Position numbers and translations under genes: made by a program
In this document: piece after piece, positions 25,967-35,302 of the stretch
Layout of the letters: every line of letters begins with the position of its first letter
How positions within the stretch are numbered: position 1 is the first letter of the stretch
Notes under the pieces: model-generated
The model's database searches: none
Seen by the model: the letters and a program-made list of their open reading frames with translations, nothing else
What the model was told of the DNA's origin: nothing
Assembly: GCA_024276195.1 (NCBI GenBank)
Contig: JAJRXR010000080.1
Span: 1 to 45,558 of the forward strand
Direction of reading: 5' to 3'
DNA length: 45,558 nt
DNA from: Planctomycetota bacterium
Lineage (GTDB): Bacteria > Planctomycetota > Phycisphaerae > Phycisphaerales > UBA1924

Positions 25967-28708
25967 TCAGGGGCAGCCGGCGCCGAAGGCTCCGAGGAAG
26001 GCGACGACGTCGGAGAAGTCGAACGTGCCGAAGGGCGCCGCGAGGTCGGCGGCGGGGTCCATGGCTGCGAAGGCGCTGAGGAAGGCGACGACGTCGGAGA
26101 AGTCGAGGACGCCGAAGGGCGGGGCGAGGTCGGCGGGGCAGGTCCCGACGGTCAGGGGGTAGGTGAAGACTGAGGCGCGCCCCGAGTGCTCGAAGGTCAC
26201 GACGGTGAGGGTGTGCTGCCCGTTGCTGAGCGGGGTGTCGGGGGTCGAGCGCCATTCGAGGCGGTCCCAGCGGGCGGCGGCGTTGAAGGGGTCGGCCAGC
26301 GCGACCGGATCCTGCCCTGCTGGAAGGTCGAAGAAGGTGTGCAGGGTGGTGACGGTTCTGTCATCGTTGATGAAGCGGAACTCCATGCCGCCGTCTTCGA
26401 TCGGTCCGTCAACGCCGGGGACGTCGAGGACGGGGTCGAGGCGGTCGATGTAGACGACCTCGCGTTCCTCGGTGAAGAGGGCGCTGGTGAACTCGGGGCG
26501 GGTGCGGAAGATGAGCGCGGAGATGTAGTGGAAGCCCTCGCTGAGGGTCGCTGCGTCGATCTCTTGCGAGTAGACGCCGGTGGTGCCGCCCGAGGTGAAG
26601 GTGGGCTGGTTGATGGTGACGAACTGCTCGTAGCCGCCGAAGAGGGCGGCGGCGAGTGGGATGTCGGGCGAGCCATTGCCGTTGAAGTCTTGCGTGCCCT
26701 GGTCGATTTTGAAGATGGCGTTGTCGTCGGTGTTGGGGTCTTGGGAGTCGGTCTGGGAGGTGTTGACGGTGATGCGGAAGGAGTCCGCCGAGACGACGGG
26801 GATGTCATTGAGGCGGCGGAAGAATGCGGGGAAGTTGGGCGGGTCGGCGGGGATGACACCTGACTGGTTGGAAACACCCAGGGCGGCGGTGGGGAGAGCT
26901 TCGGAGTAGACGAGGTAGCCCTTGGCGTGCTCGACGCCGGTGTTGGAGACGTTGCGGGGGACGACGAGAGAGACGGCTCCGCCGGGGCCGACGGTGATGG
27001 TTTCCTGGATGAGGCCGAAGGGATCGACGATGGGGTCGGCGGCGTTGCCGGTCTGCTCGTGGAGGCGGGCGCCCTCGGGGTAGCGGGTGGTGACGTTGAC
27101 GACATCGACGCCCGCGTCGAAGCGGTCGCTGACGGCGACGAGGCAGTTGGCCTGGTTGTTGGCGTGGCGCTCAAAGACGAGCACGTCGGTGATGGTGGGG
27201 TTGAGCTGGTCGTAGGTTCCCCAGGCGAGCTGGTTGTGGAGGCGTACGAGGGTGGTGATGGTGTTGTCGAGTGCGTTGGCGGCGGGGTCGAGGCCGAGGG
27301 CGATGGGGACGCCTTCGCGGGGGAAGAAGCCGCTGGCGCGGGGGACGCCCCGCCCGTGGTGGTAGACGATGGTGCGTCCCGGAGCGAGGAGCATGTAGGC
27401 GTGCTGGGGGTAGCCCTGCTGGCGGTGGGTGGGGAAGACGGGGATGGAGGAGCCGTCGCCTACGGAGCCGTTGTCGTGGCTGAAGACGTGGTTGACGCCG
27501 ACGGAGCCGTTGGAGAGACCATCGTCGGCGATGTCGAGGAGCCCGGAGTCGGGGTTGGAGAAGAGGGCGTTCCAGGAGCCGAAGCCGCCGGCGTTGATGA
27601 GATCGCGCAGGCGCGCGGCGCCCTGGATGTCGAGCGAGTCGCGGTTGGCGAAGGCGTCTTTACGGATCTGGTTGGCGAGCATGTCGAAGTTGCCGGTGAC
27701 GTTCTCGCCGAAGGAGAAGGGGTTGACGAGTTCGCCCGAGGGGGCGAGGCGGATGCGGTTGATGGCGGCGTCGTAGAAGGTGTCCCAGAACCATGTGTCC
27801 TGGTGCTTGTGGGCGTCGAGTCGGAAGCCGTCGATGTTCTGGGCCTGGAACATCCACTGTGCCCAGCGCATGAGCATGCCGGTGGCGTTGTCGGTGACGG
27901 GGTCGCCGGCGAGGGGGGTTGTCGTGTTGAAGGGGTAGCGTGTGAACTGGGTGGCGCCGGGGTTGCGCGAGGTGCCCGGGTTGTTGACGATGGTGGGGGC
28001 GAGGGACTGGTCGGGGTAGAAGCGTGCGTTGTCGGGGTCGGGAAGGTTGCGGATGGAGCCGGGGGGGATGTTGTCCGGGTCGCCCGGGGCGACGGGGTGG
28101 CGGATGAAGAAGTTGACGGACTCGGGGGCGATGTCGATGAGCGCGACGAGGTCGCCCTGGGTCAGGTTGTAGTTGAAGCCGCCGGGGTTTTCGGATTGGA
28201 GGAAGCCGGAGGCGTTGCCGGCGTGAAAGTCGCCCCAGTCGTCGGTGGGGAGTTTGTTGCGGGGCGGGTTCTCGCGGGGGATGTGGAAGCCGGGATAGCC
28301 GCCGTCGGCGAGGAAGGCGTCGGACGTGGTGCGTCCGGAGTTGTGGTTGAAGATGCCGTCGACGTAGACGAGCGAGCTGGAGCGGTGAAGCTCATCGACC
28401 ATAGCGGCGAAGGATTGCTCGGTGCCGTAGGTGGTGCGGGCGCGGTTGGAGGCGGTGGCGGTGATGGGGGGCTTGCCGAGGTCGAAGCGGTCGAAGACGT
28501 CGTAGCCGACGCTCTGGTAGGAGGCGACGGAGGGCGGGGGGAGCCAGACGGCGTTGTAGCCGGCGAGGAAGAAGTCGGGCGTGCGGCGTTCGATGTCGTC
28601 CCACTCGGTCTCGAACCATTGGAGGATGACGGGGTTGGCCTGGGCGAACGCGGCGCCGGTGAACCCTGCGAGAGCGAGAGCGGCAATGGCGGCGAAGCGG
28701 CGTGGCAT
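25967..28708 (-). CDS. Secreted GH13 alpha-amylase-type enzyme with C-terminal dockerin-like tag
   Basis: A 913-residue exported glycoside hydrolase. Signal peptide 1-23 (ending AFA-QA). The GH13 barrel has VDGIFNHN (116-123), nucleophile D298 in GFRLDAH, acid/base E335 in FGENV and transition-state Asp D412 in FSHDN, so all three catalytic carboxylates are present. After the catalytic part come beta domains (about 540-850), then the dockerin-like tag from the Cys of TCPAD to GCP. The ATG at 28708 has GGAG about ten bases upstream and is followed directly by the signal peptide; the upstream ATG (28741) would add eleven polar residues. It is divergent from the GH31 gene, so alpha-glucan breakdown is likely; exact bond specificity cannot be read. 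Confidence 0.9.
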   Translation of the reverse strand: MPRRFAAIAALALAGFTGAAFAQANPVILQWFETEWDDIERRTPDFFLAGYNAVWLPPPSVASYQSVGYDVFDRFDLGKPPITATASNRARTTYGTEQSFAAMVDELHRSSSLVYVDGIFNHNSGRTTSDAFLADGGYPGFHIPRENPPRNKLPTDDWGDFHAGNASGFLQSENPGGFNYNLTQGDLVALIDIAPESVNFFIRHPVAPGDPDNIPPGSIRNLPDPDNARFYPDQSLAPTIVNNPGTSRNPGATQFTRYPFNTTTPLAGDPVTDNATGMLMRWAQWMFQAQNIDGFRLDAHKHQDTWFWDTFYDAAINRIRLAPSGELVNPFSFGENVTGNFDMLANQIRKDAFANRDSLDIQGAARLRDLINAGGFGSWNALFSNPDSGLLDIADDGLSNGSVGVNHVFSHDNGSVGDGSSIPVFPTHRQQGYPQHAYMLLAPGRTIVYHHGRGVPRASGFFPREGVPIALGLDPAANALDNTITTLVRLHNQLAWGTYDQLNPTITDVLVFERHANNQANCLVAVSDRFDAGVDVVNVTTRYPEGARLHEQTGNAADPIVDPFGLIQETITVGPGGAVSLVVPRNVSNTGVEHAKGYLVYSEALPTAALGVSNQSGVIPADPPNFPAFFRRLNDIPVVSADSFRITVNTSQTDSQDPNTDDNAIFKIDQGTQDFNGNGSPDIPLAAALFGGYEQFVTINQPTFTSGGTTGVYSQEIDAATLSEGFHYISALIFRTRPEFTSALFTEEREVVYIDRLDPVLDVPGVDGPIEDGGMEFRFINDDRTVTTLHTFFDLPAGQDPVALADPFNAAARWDRLEWRSTPDTPLSNGQHTLTVVTFEHSGRASVFTYPLTVGTCPADLAPPFGVLDFSDVVAFLSAFAAMDPAADLAAPFGTFDFSDVVAFLGAFGAGCP

Positions 28709-28934
28709 CGGGTCTGGCTCCGTGTGATCGGGCGCGTCCATGAGAAGGACGCTCTGAGTGAGTATGACGGGTTTGCGGCGAGATGTGGAGCGCCGAACGG
28801 GCAGAATCGTCGGTTCCCGGAGGGGTATACGCGATTCGGGGGCGTCTGGTTGTGTTCAAGGTCCGGGAAGGGGATACTCCCGCGAGGCGCCCGGGTGCGG
28901 GCGTGCAGAGATACCGATTCCTCGGAGGTTCCCC

Positions 28935-31109
28935 GTGCTGATGGTGAAGAAGACGGTCGTGCCCCTTTCGGCGATGTTCCTGGTCTCGGTGGGCTGCGCC
29001 CAGCAGGTCAGCGAGTCGATCGGCGAGTCGATGGTCCGCTACCACGCGAGCACAGAGGCCCGGGACGAGCGGTTCCCGTCGATGGCTCTGGAGACGCCCC
29101 GGGCCTCCGTCGGAGACGCCCCGGATGATTTCCCGGTCGTGGTGAGCTTCGGGCGGGACGGGGACCGGTGGACGGCATCGGTGAAGATTGACGAGGGGAC
29201 AAGCCTGTACGGCACGGGTCAGGTCGCGGGGCCGCTGCGGCGCAACGGGCGAGTGGTCGAGACGTGGAACACCGACGCGTACGGGTATCAGGACGACGCG
29301 GCGAGTTTGTACACGTCGCACCCGTGGGTGCTGGCGGTGCGGGCGGACGGGAGCGCGTTCGGGGTGCTGGCGGACACGACGTACCGGTGTGAGGTGGATC
29401 TGCGCGAGGGGATCGTGTTCCGGGCGGAGGGTCGGGAGCAGCCGGTGATCGTGATTGAGGGGGAGTCGCCGCAGGAGGTGTGCCGGAAGCTCGGGGAGCT
29501 GACGGGGACGATCACGATGCCGCCGAAGTGGGCGATCGGGTACCACCAGTGCCGGTACTCGTACGACCCGGACGACCGGGTGCGCGAGATCGCGCGGGAG
29601 TTCCGCGAGCGGAAGATCCCGGCGGATGTGATCTGGATGGACATCGATTACATGGACGGGTACCGGTGCTTCACGTTTGATCCGGTGGACTTTCCGAGCC
29701 CGAGCGCGCTCAACGCGGACCTGCTGGACATGGGATTTCACAACGTGTGGATGATCGACCCGGGGATCAAGCTCGAGGTCGGGTACTCGGTGTACGACGA
29801 GGGCACGAAGCTCGATGTGTGGACCAAGAAGGGCGACAAGACGACGACGTTCGAGGGCGAGGTGTGGCCCGGGGTGTGCGTGTTCCCGGACTACACGAAC
29901 GCCGATGTGCGGACGTGGTGGAGCGGGCTGTACGAGGAGTTCATGGGGCACGGGATCTCGGGGGTCTGGAACGACATGAACGAGCCGGCGGTGTTCAACA
30001 CGCCGACGAAGACGATGCCCGAGAGCAACTGGCACAACGCGGACGAGGCGCTGGGGGGGCCTGGTGACCACGCGCGGTTTCACAACGTGTACGGGATGCT
30101 GATGGTCAAGGCGTCGCGCGAGGGGGTGATGGAGACGAACCCGGGCAAGCGTCCGTTTGTGCTGAGCCGGGCGAACTTCATCGGCGGGCACCGGTACGCG
30201 GCGACCTGGACGGGGGACAACAGCGCGAACTGGTACCATGTGGACGTGTCGATCCCGATGACGCTGAACCTGGGGCTGAGCGGGCAGCCGTTCGCCGGGC
30301 CTGATATCGGGGGGTTCGCGGGCAACGGCGATGGCGAGATGTTCGCGCGGTGGATGGGGTTCGGGGCGTTGATGCCGTTCAGCCGGGGGCACACGGCCAA
30401 GGGGAACATTGACAAGGAGCCATGGGCGTTCGGGGCGGAGGTCGAGGCGACGAGCCGGCGGGCGCTCGAGCGCCGGTACCGGCTGATCCCGTACATCTAC
30501 ACGCTGTTCCGCGAGTCGTCGCTGACGGGGATGCCGATTGCGCGTCCGACGTTCTTCGCGGATCCGACGGATGCAGCGCTGCGGTCGGAGGATGATTCGT
30601 TCCTGCTCGGGTCGGATCTGCTGGTGGTGGCGCAGCTGCAGCCGGCGCGGGATCGGGTGTCGGTGTTGCCCAGGGCGGTTGGCGGGGTGGCGTGGCGCGA
30701 GCTGGACTTCCCGAGCTTCGACGGCGGGCGCGACAGCAAGGACCCGGACCAGCCCAGGCTGTATATCCGCCCGGGGAGCGTCATCCCCAGCGGCGCGGTG
30801 ATGCAGTATGTCGATGAGAACCCGCTGGACCCGGTGACGCTGATCGTGCATCTTGACAGCCAGGGACGGGCATCGGGACAGATGTACGAGGACGCGGGCG
30901 ACGGGTGGGGGTATCTCGAGGGCGAGTATCTGCACTCGACGTACACGGCCGCTCGCGAGGGCAAGCTCGTGCGTGTGCGTCTGAGCGCCAGCGAGGGGGA
31001 CATGCCCCGACCGGAGCGCGGCGTGCGCGTGCGTCTGCTGCTGCCCGATGGGCGCGAGGCAACGGGGTTCGGGCGCGATGGGGAGGAGATCCTGATCCCG
31101 ACGCCGTGA
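28935..31109 (+). CDS. Exported GH31 alpha-glucosidase, probable lipoprotein
   Basis: A 724-residue GH31 enzyme, removing glucose from the non-reducing ends of alpha-glucosides. Nucleophile D347 in WNDMNEP and acid/base D428 in TGDN are present; WNDMNEPAVF is the alpha-glucosidase form rather than the KTDFGE form of alpha-xylosidases. The N-terminus has a short hydrophobic stretch ending SVGC (C21), an imperfect lipobox (Ser at -3), so either a lipoprotein or an ordinary secreted protein. The GTG at 28935 has GGAGG six bases upstream; the ATG at 28941 is the alternative. It diverges from the GH13 gene and converges with the ABC operon nine bases away, linking hydrolysis to uptake. Confidence 0.92.
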   Translation: MLMVKKTVVPLSAMFLVSVGCAQQVSESIGESMVRYHASTEARDERFPSMALETPRASVGDAPDDFPVVVSFGRDGDRWTASVKIDEGTSLYGTGQVAGPLRRNGRVVETWNTDAYGYQDDAASLYTSHPWVLAVRADGSAFGVLADTTYRCEVDLREGIVFRAEGREQPVIVIEGESPQEVCRKLGELTGTITMPPKWAIGYHQCRYSYDPDDRVREIAREFRERKIPADVIWMDIDYMDGYRCFTFDPVDFPSPSALNADLLDMGFHNVWMIDPGIKLEVGYSVYDEGTKLDVWTKKGDKTTTFEGEVWPGVCVFPDYTNADVRTWWSGLYEEFMGHGISGVWNDMNEPAVFNTPTKTMPESNWHNADEALGGPGDHARFHNVYGMLMVKASREGVMETNPGKRPFVLSRANFIGGHRYAATWTGDNSANWYHVDVSIPMTLNLGLSGQPFAGPDIGGFAGNGDGEMFARWMGFGALMPFSRGHTAKGNIDKEPWAFGAEVEATSRRALERRYRLIPYIYTLFRESSLTGMPIARPTFFADPTDAALRSEDDSFLLGSDLLVVAQLQPARDRVSVLPRAVGGVAWRELDFPSFDGGRDSKDPDQPRLYIRPGSVIPSGAVMQYVDENPLDPVTLIVHLDSQGRASGQMYEDAGDGWGYLEGEYLHSTYTAAREGKLVRVRLSASEGDMPRPERGVRVRLLLPDGREATGFGRDGEEILIPTP

Positions 31110-31118
31110 GCGGAAGGC

Positions 31119-32744
31119 TCAGGCGAGCGCGGGAGCGGTTTCCTGGGTCGCGAGGGTGAGGATGTTGGACTGGGTCATGTCGGCGCCCGAGAGTTCGCCG
31201 CGGACGTGGCCCTCGCCCATGACGAGGATGCGGTCAGAGAGGGCGAGCAGCTCGGGCATCTCGGAGGAGACGAGGAGGATGGCGTCGCCTCGCTGGGCGG
31301 CGTGGTTGATGAGGCGGTAGATCTCGGTTTTGGCGCCGATGTCGATGCCGCGGGTGGGCTCGTCGAGGAGGAGCACGCGGGACTCTTTGTGCATCCAGCG
31401 GGAGATGAGGAGCTTCTGCTGGTTGCCTCCGGAGAGCTCGTTGGGGAGCGATGAGGGCGAGGCGGCCTTGACGCGGAACTCGTCGAGGCGGGATTGGACG
31501 AGGGCGCGTTCTTGCTTGAGATCACGGACGCCGGCGGGACCGGCGAGCGAGCGCATGTACGGCACGACGATGTTCTCGGCGATGGAGAGATCAAAGAACA
31601 GACCCTGCAGGCGGCGGTCTTCGGGGACGTAGCCGACGCCGGCTTTGATGAGGTCGGTGGGGTTGGTTCGGGGGTTGGGTACGCTGTCGATGAGGACCTG
31701 GCCCGCAGCGCGGGGGTCGATGGCGAAGATGGCGTCGAGGAGCTCGGAGCGCCCCGAGCCGACGAGGCCGCCAATACCCAGTATCTCGCCCGGGTGGACC
31801 TTGAGGGAGACATCTTGGAGCTTGCCCGGTGAAGAGAGGGAACGGACCTCGAGCAGGGGCTTGGTGTGCGTCGGGCGCTCTCTTTCGTGTCCGTCGGCGA
31901 GTTCACGCAGGGCGCTGGCCTCGCCTCCCGGTGATTGCTGTTTGGCGGGCGCGGCGCCCAGGCGGCGCCCGATCATCTGCTCGACCAGGTCGGCCTCGGT
32001 GATGTCCTTGACCACGGACGTCGCGACGAACTTGCCGTCGCGCAGCACGCTGACGCGGTCGCAGCAGGCGAAGATTTCGCTCATGCGGTGGGAGACGTAG
32101 ATGATGGTCAGGCCGTCGCTGGCGAGCTGGCGGATGATTTTGAGGAGGCGGTTGGTCTCGGAGATCGAGAGGGAGCTGGTGGGCTCGTCGAAGACGATGA
32201 CGCGGGCGGTGTGGGCGCCGGGCTTGGCCTCTTCGTCGAGCGATGCGGCGATCTGACAGATCTGGCGATGACCCGGCGAGAGGGCGCCGAGTTCGGCGTT
32301 GACATCGATCAGGGGCTCGATGCGGTGGACGAGGCGGGCGGCGCGCCGGCGCATCGCGGCGCGGTCAACGGTTCGCCAGGGCGTGCGCGGGAAGTCATGG
32401 AGGCAGAGGTTTTCGGCGACAGACAGGTTCGGGCACTGGGCGAGTTCCTGGTGGACGATGCGCACGCCCGCGTTGAAGGCGTCGTCGATGGAGCCGGGGC
32501 GGAGCGTGCGTCCGTCGATGGTGATCTGGCCCGAGTCCTGGCGGTGGAGACCGGAGATGACTTTGCCGAGAGTGCTTTTGCCGGCGCCGTTCTCGCCCAT
32601 GAGGGCGTGGACCTCGCCCCGGAAGAAATCAACAGAGACATCGTCGAGGGCCTGGGTGATTCCGAATCGCTTGGAGACGCCCGAGGCGCTGAGCAGCACC
32701 CGGTCGCTCCGTTCGGGCGCAGGATCGCCGGCGCTGTCGGACAT
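31119..32744 (-). CDS. CUT2-family sugar ABC transporter ATPase (RbsA/XylG-like)
   Basis: A 541-residue protein with two fused nucleotide-binding domains, as in RbsA, MglA and XylG. The first has Walker A GENGAGKST, Q-loop VHQELAQ and Walker B VIVFDEPTSS, but the signature reads LSPGHRQ instead of the usual LS(I/V)GxxQ. The second has the degenerate Walker A GLVGSGRSE normal for this family, signature LSGGNQQK and Walker B VLLLDEPTRGID. A linker of about 25 extra residues (295-320, QQSPGGEASALRELADGH) joins the halves. The start has GGAG about nine bases upstream. It is the last gene of the permease, binding-protein, ATPase order; 32 bases separate it from the binding-protein gene. The sugar is unknown. 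Confidence 0.92.
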   Translation of the reverse strand: MSDSAGDPAPERSDRVLLSASGVSKRFGITQALDDVSVDFFRGEVHALMGENGAGKSTLGKVISGLHRQDSGQITIDGRTLRPGSIDDAFNAGVRIVHQELAQCPNLSVAENLCLHDFPRTPWRTVDRAAMRRRAARLVHRIEPLIDVNAELGALSPGHRQICQIAASLDEEAKPGAHTARVIVFDEPTSSLSISETNRLLKIIRQLASDGLTIIYVSHRMSEIFACCDRVSVLRDGKFVATSVVKDITEADLVEQMIGRRLGAAPAKQQSPGGEASALRELADGHERERPTHTKPLLEVRSLSSPGKLQDVSLKVHPGEILGIGGLVGSGRSELLDAIFAIDPRAAGQVLIDSVPNPRTNPTDLIKAGVGYVPEDRRLQGLFFDLSIAENIVVPYMRSLAGPAGVRDLKQERALVQSRLDEFRVKAASPSSLPNELSGGNQQKLLISRWMHKESRVLLLDEPTRGIDIGAKTEIYRLINHAAQRGDAILLVSSEMPELLALSDRILVMGEGHVRGELSGADMTQSNILTLATQETAPALA

Positions 32745-32776
32745 CGGCTGGGTCTCCGGGGAGAGGCGGGGCGCGG

Positions 32777-33814
32777 TTACGGCGAGTCCTCGTGGCGCCC
32801 GAGCCAGTTGTTCCACTGGCCCTCGAACTCTTCGACGTTGTCGGGTGTGACGACGTCGAAGTCGGCGTAGATGAACTCGCTGGGCGGGTTTTTGGCGTTG
32901 TGGATTTTCTCGATGATGTAGGTGACGGACTCGTAGCCCCAGCCGTAATAGGGCTGGCCGATGAGGACGGAGACTTGGCCCTTTTTGAGATACTCGAGGG
33001 GGAGGGGGAGGGGGTCGAGGGAGACGACCTTGGCGTGCTCGTAGATGCCGTCGAGGGCGTTGTCGGTGTAGAGGGGCCAGCCGCCGACGAGGGCCCAGCC
33101 GGAGATGTTGGGGTTGAGGTTCTGGACTTCGAGCATTTTGGCGACCGCAGAGACGGCGTCTTCTCTGTGGTAGTAGTCGTCGAGGATGGTGATGCCCGGG
33201 TGCTTCTCGGCCTCTTCGCGGACGCCGGCGACGCGGTTCTGGAGGTTGGTGGCGGCCTGGTTGCCGGCGAGGATGGCGACGGTTCCCTTGCCGCCCATGA
33301 CCTGGGCGAGTTGCTTCATGACCTCGGCGCCGGCGGCCTTGTCGTCCACGCCGAAGTAGGCCATGCGCCCGGAATCGGGGGCGTCAGAGTCGAAGGTCAT
33401 GACGGTGATGCCGCGCTCGACGGCGTCCTTGAGGACGTCGTTGAGGAGGTTGGCGTCGATGCAGGAAATGGCGATGCCGTCAACGCCCGAGTTGACGAGC
33501 TGCTCGACGTACTGGGCCTGCTGCTGGGCCTCCTCGGTGTTGGGCGTCTGCCAGCGGATCTGGATGTCGATGTTGTATTTTTCGCTGAGGTCGGCGCCGG
33601 CGTCTTCGGCTCCGACGCGGGCGGCCTTGAAGACGGGGTTGATCTGGCTCTTGGCGACGACGCCGATGACGTAGCTTTCTCGCTCGCCCGAATCGGCGGC
33701 GTTGTTGTCTGCGGACGCGCTCGAGTCGGAGTCGCTCTTGGAGCAGGCGCCGAGGGTCAGTGCGGTCGCGGCGAGGGCGAGGGTCATGCCGCGGGCGAGG
33801 CTCAGGCGGTTCAT
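32777..33814 (-). CDS. Sugar-binding lipoprotein of a CUT2 ABC transporter (RbsB-like)
   Basis: A 345-residue periplasmic-binding protein of the ribose/galactose type. The lipoprotein signal ends LGAC (C24), then a Ser/Asp-rich linker, then the type I fold with VIGVVAKSQINPVF, SGVDGIAIS, GITVMTFDSDAPDS and IGQPYYGWGYESV. The spacing VDGIAISCID and DSDAPDSGR is typical of monosaccharide binders, though the ligand cannot be read. The ATG at 33814 is chosen because GGAG lies seven bases upstream; the in-frame TTG (33832) and ATG (33820) are too close to or upstream of it. It lies between the permease and ATPase genes. Confidence 0.92.
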   Translation of the reverse strand: MNRLSLARGMTLALAATALTLGACSKSDSDSSASADNNAADSGERESYVIGVVAKSQINPVFKAARVGAEDAGADLSEKYNIDIQIRWQTPNTEEAQQQAQYVEQLVNSGVDGIAISCIDANLLNDVLKDAVERGITVMTFDSDAPDSGRMAYFGVDDKAAGAEVMKQLAQVMGGKGTVAILAGNQAATNLQNRVAGVREEAEKHPGITILDDYYHREDAVSAVAKMLEVQNLNPNISGWALVGGWPLYTDNALDGIYEHAKVVSLDPLPLPLEYLKKGQVSVLIGQPYYGWGYESVTYIIEKIHNAKNPPSEFIYADFDVVTPDNVEEFEGQWNNWLGRHEDSP

Positions 33815-33937
33815 CAGCATTCTCCGGTGCAAGGTCGTGGAACTTGGCGCGCCTGTGGGGCGGCGCCGGTCAGAGAGTGTATTGCATCGGCGCCCGGCGG
33901 GGAAACGGGCAGGGGGTGGATCCGCCCACAGCGGGGA

Positions 33938-35191
33938 TCAGGAGCCTGAAATGCGGCGTTTTGCCTGGTCAACGACGACAGCGACGATGATGGCGCTGCC
34001 CATGACGACCTGATTCCAGGACTGGTCGATCTCGAAGATGATCATGGCGTTGTCGATGAGCTTGATGACGATGGCGCCGAGGACAGCGCCCAGGGCAGAG
34101 CCGCGCCCGCCCATGAGCGAGGCGCCGCCGATGACTGCGGCGGCGATGACCTGGAGCTCGTAAGCCATGCCGGCGCCGGTTTCGGCGGAGCCGTAGTAGC
34201 CGATGTACATGCAGGCGCTCAGTCCCGCGAGGGCGCCCATGATGGTGTAGACGAGGATCTTGACGCGCCCGACGGGGATGCCGGCGTACCTGGCGGCGGT
34301 CTCGTTGCCGCCGATGGCGAAGACGCGCCGCCCGAAGACGGTCCGGCTGAGAACGAACCAGCCGATGAGGGCGACGACGAGCATGATGATGGGTGGGACG
34401 GGGTAGACGCCTGCGATGTCGAGCTTGAAGAAGCCGGAGGTGAAGCTTTCGGGAAAGCCGGTGATGGATTGTTCGCCGTAGATTTTTTGAGGGATGATGA
34501 TGGTGAGTCCTCGTAGGGCGGCCATCATGCCGAGGGTGATGACGAAGGGGTGGACGCGGAGGCCGACGGTCATGGCGCCGTTGGCCAGGCCGCAGAGGGC
34601 GCCGATGCCGGTGCAGACGGCGACGCCCACGAGCACGGCGAGGATGCCGTTGGCGTCGGGGCCGAGCGAGTTCATGGCGATGGCGCCGACGATGGCGGAG
34701 AGGGCGTAGATGGAGCCGACGGAGAGGTCGATGCCGGCGAGGATGATGACGGCGGTCATGCCGACGGCCATGACGGCGAAGAAGCTCGCGTCGCGGGCGA
34801 TCTGGACGAGGTTGTGCTTCTCGAAGAACTTGTTTTTCTGGACGTCGGTGAAGAGTGCGGGGGCGCCGTTGGGCTCGTCGTAGCGCCAGGCGTTGGAGTA
34901 GGTCAGCTCTTGGCCGTCGGGGGTTGTGACGACGATGCGATCGAGGAGGCGCTGGGGGAGAGACCCGGGCTGGTGGGCGGAGCCTTCGGTGTCGTAGACG
35001 ATGACCGAGGAGCCCTCGGGGATGGACTGGCGCTCGGTGACGAGCTTTGTGCCGCCGAAGAGGGTGAGGGCGAGCATCATCAGTGCGATGACGATGACGA
35101 GGCCGGATTCTTGTGCGGAGAAGAGGACGCGCAGAAATGACCTGCGGGGGGCGGAAGATGGGGCGGCGGGGGTGTCCTCGGGCTCGGGCAT
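33938..35191 (-). CDS. CUT2 sugar ABC transporter permease with an extra extracytoplasmic segment (RbsC-like)
   Basis: A 417-residue RbsC-type permease; the family is usually near 320-340. Conserved parts: the MAVGMTAVIILAGIDLSVGS segment (141-160), HPFVITLGMM, GGNETAARYAGI and AVIGGASLMGGRG. The first helix (about 29-45) is separated from the next conserved stretch (NLVQIARDAS, 127-136) by about 80 residues, where ordinary members have about 15. The extra 46-115 region is polar, with a beta-like pattern (SSVIVYDTEGS, DRIVVTTPDGQELTYSN), and must lie outside the cytoplasm if helix 1 is oriented normally. The ATG at 35191 begins the operon; 111 bases separate it from the divergent LptD-like gene. 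Confidence 0.9.
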   Translation of the reverse strand: MPEPEDTPAAPSSAPRRSFLRVLFSAQESGLVIVIALMMLALTLFGGTKLVTERQSIPEGSSVIVYDTEGSAHQPGSLPQRLLDRIVVTTPDGQELTYSNAWRYDEPNGAPALFTDVQKNKFFEKHNLVQIARDASFFAVMAVGMTAVIILAGIDLSVGSIYALSAIVGAIAMNSLGPDANGILAVLVGVAVCTGIGALCGLANGAMTVGLRVHPFVITLGMMAALRGLTIIIPQKIYGEQSITGFPESFTSGFFKLDIAGVYPVPPIIMLVVALIGWFVLSRTVFGRRVFAIGGNETAARYAGIPVGRVKILVYTIMGALAGLSACMYIGYYGSAETGAGMAYELQVIAAAVIGGASLMGGRGSALGAVLGAIVIKLIDNAMIIFEIDQSWNQVVMGSAIIVAVVVDQAKRRISGS

Positions 35192-35302
35192 GGGCAGGGA
35201 GTGTAGCAACCGGCGGGGGAGCGACGCCGGGGCGAAAGATGAGGGTCGGGGCGAGTTGTGGGCGCGGTCGGATGGCCGTAGCATCGTCGCTCAGGTCCGC
35301 CA

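Noticed and set aside
26927-29128. Plus-strand frame of over 700 codons opposite the GH13 gene.
   Set aside because: Antisense shadow; its composition is Gly/Asp/Val-rich without domain motifs, while the other strand has a complete GH13 enzyme.
28392-30935. Long minus-strand frame opposite the GH31 gene.
   Set aside because: Arg/Pro/His-rich antisense of a GC-rich gene with intact GH31 catalytic motifs on the plus strand.
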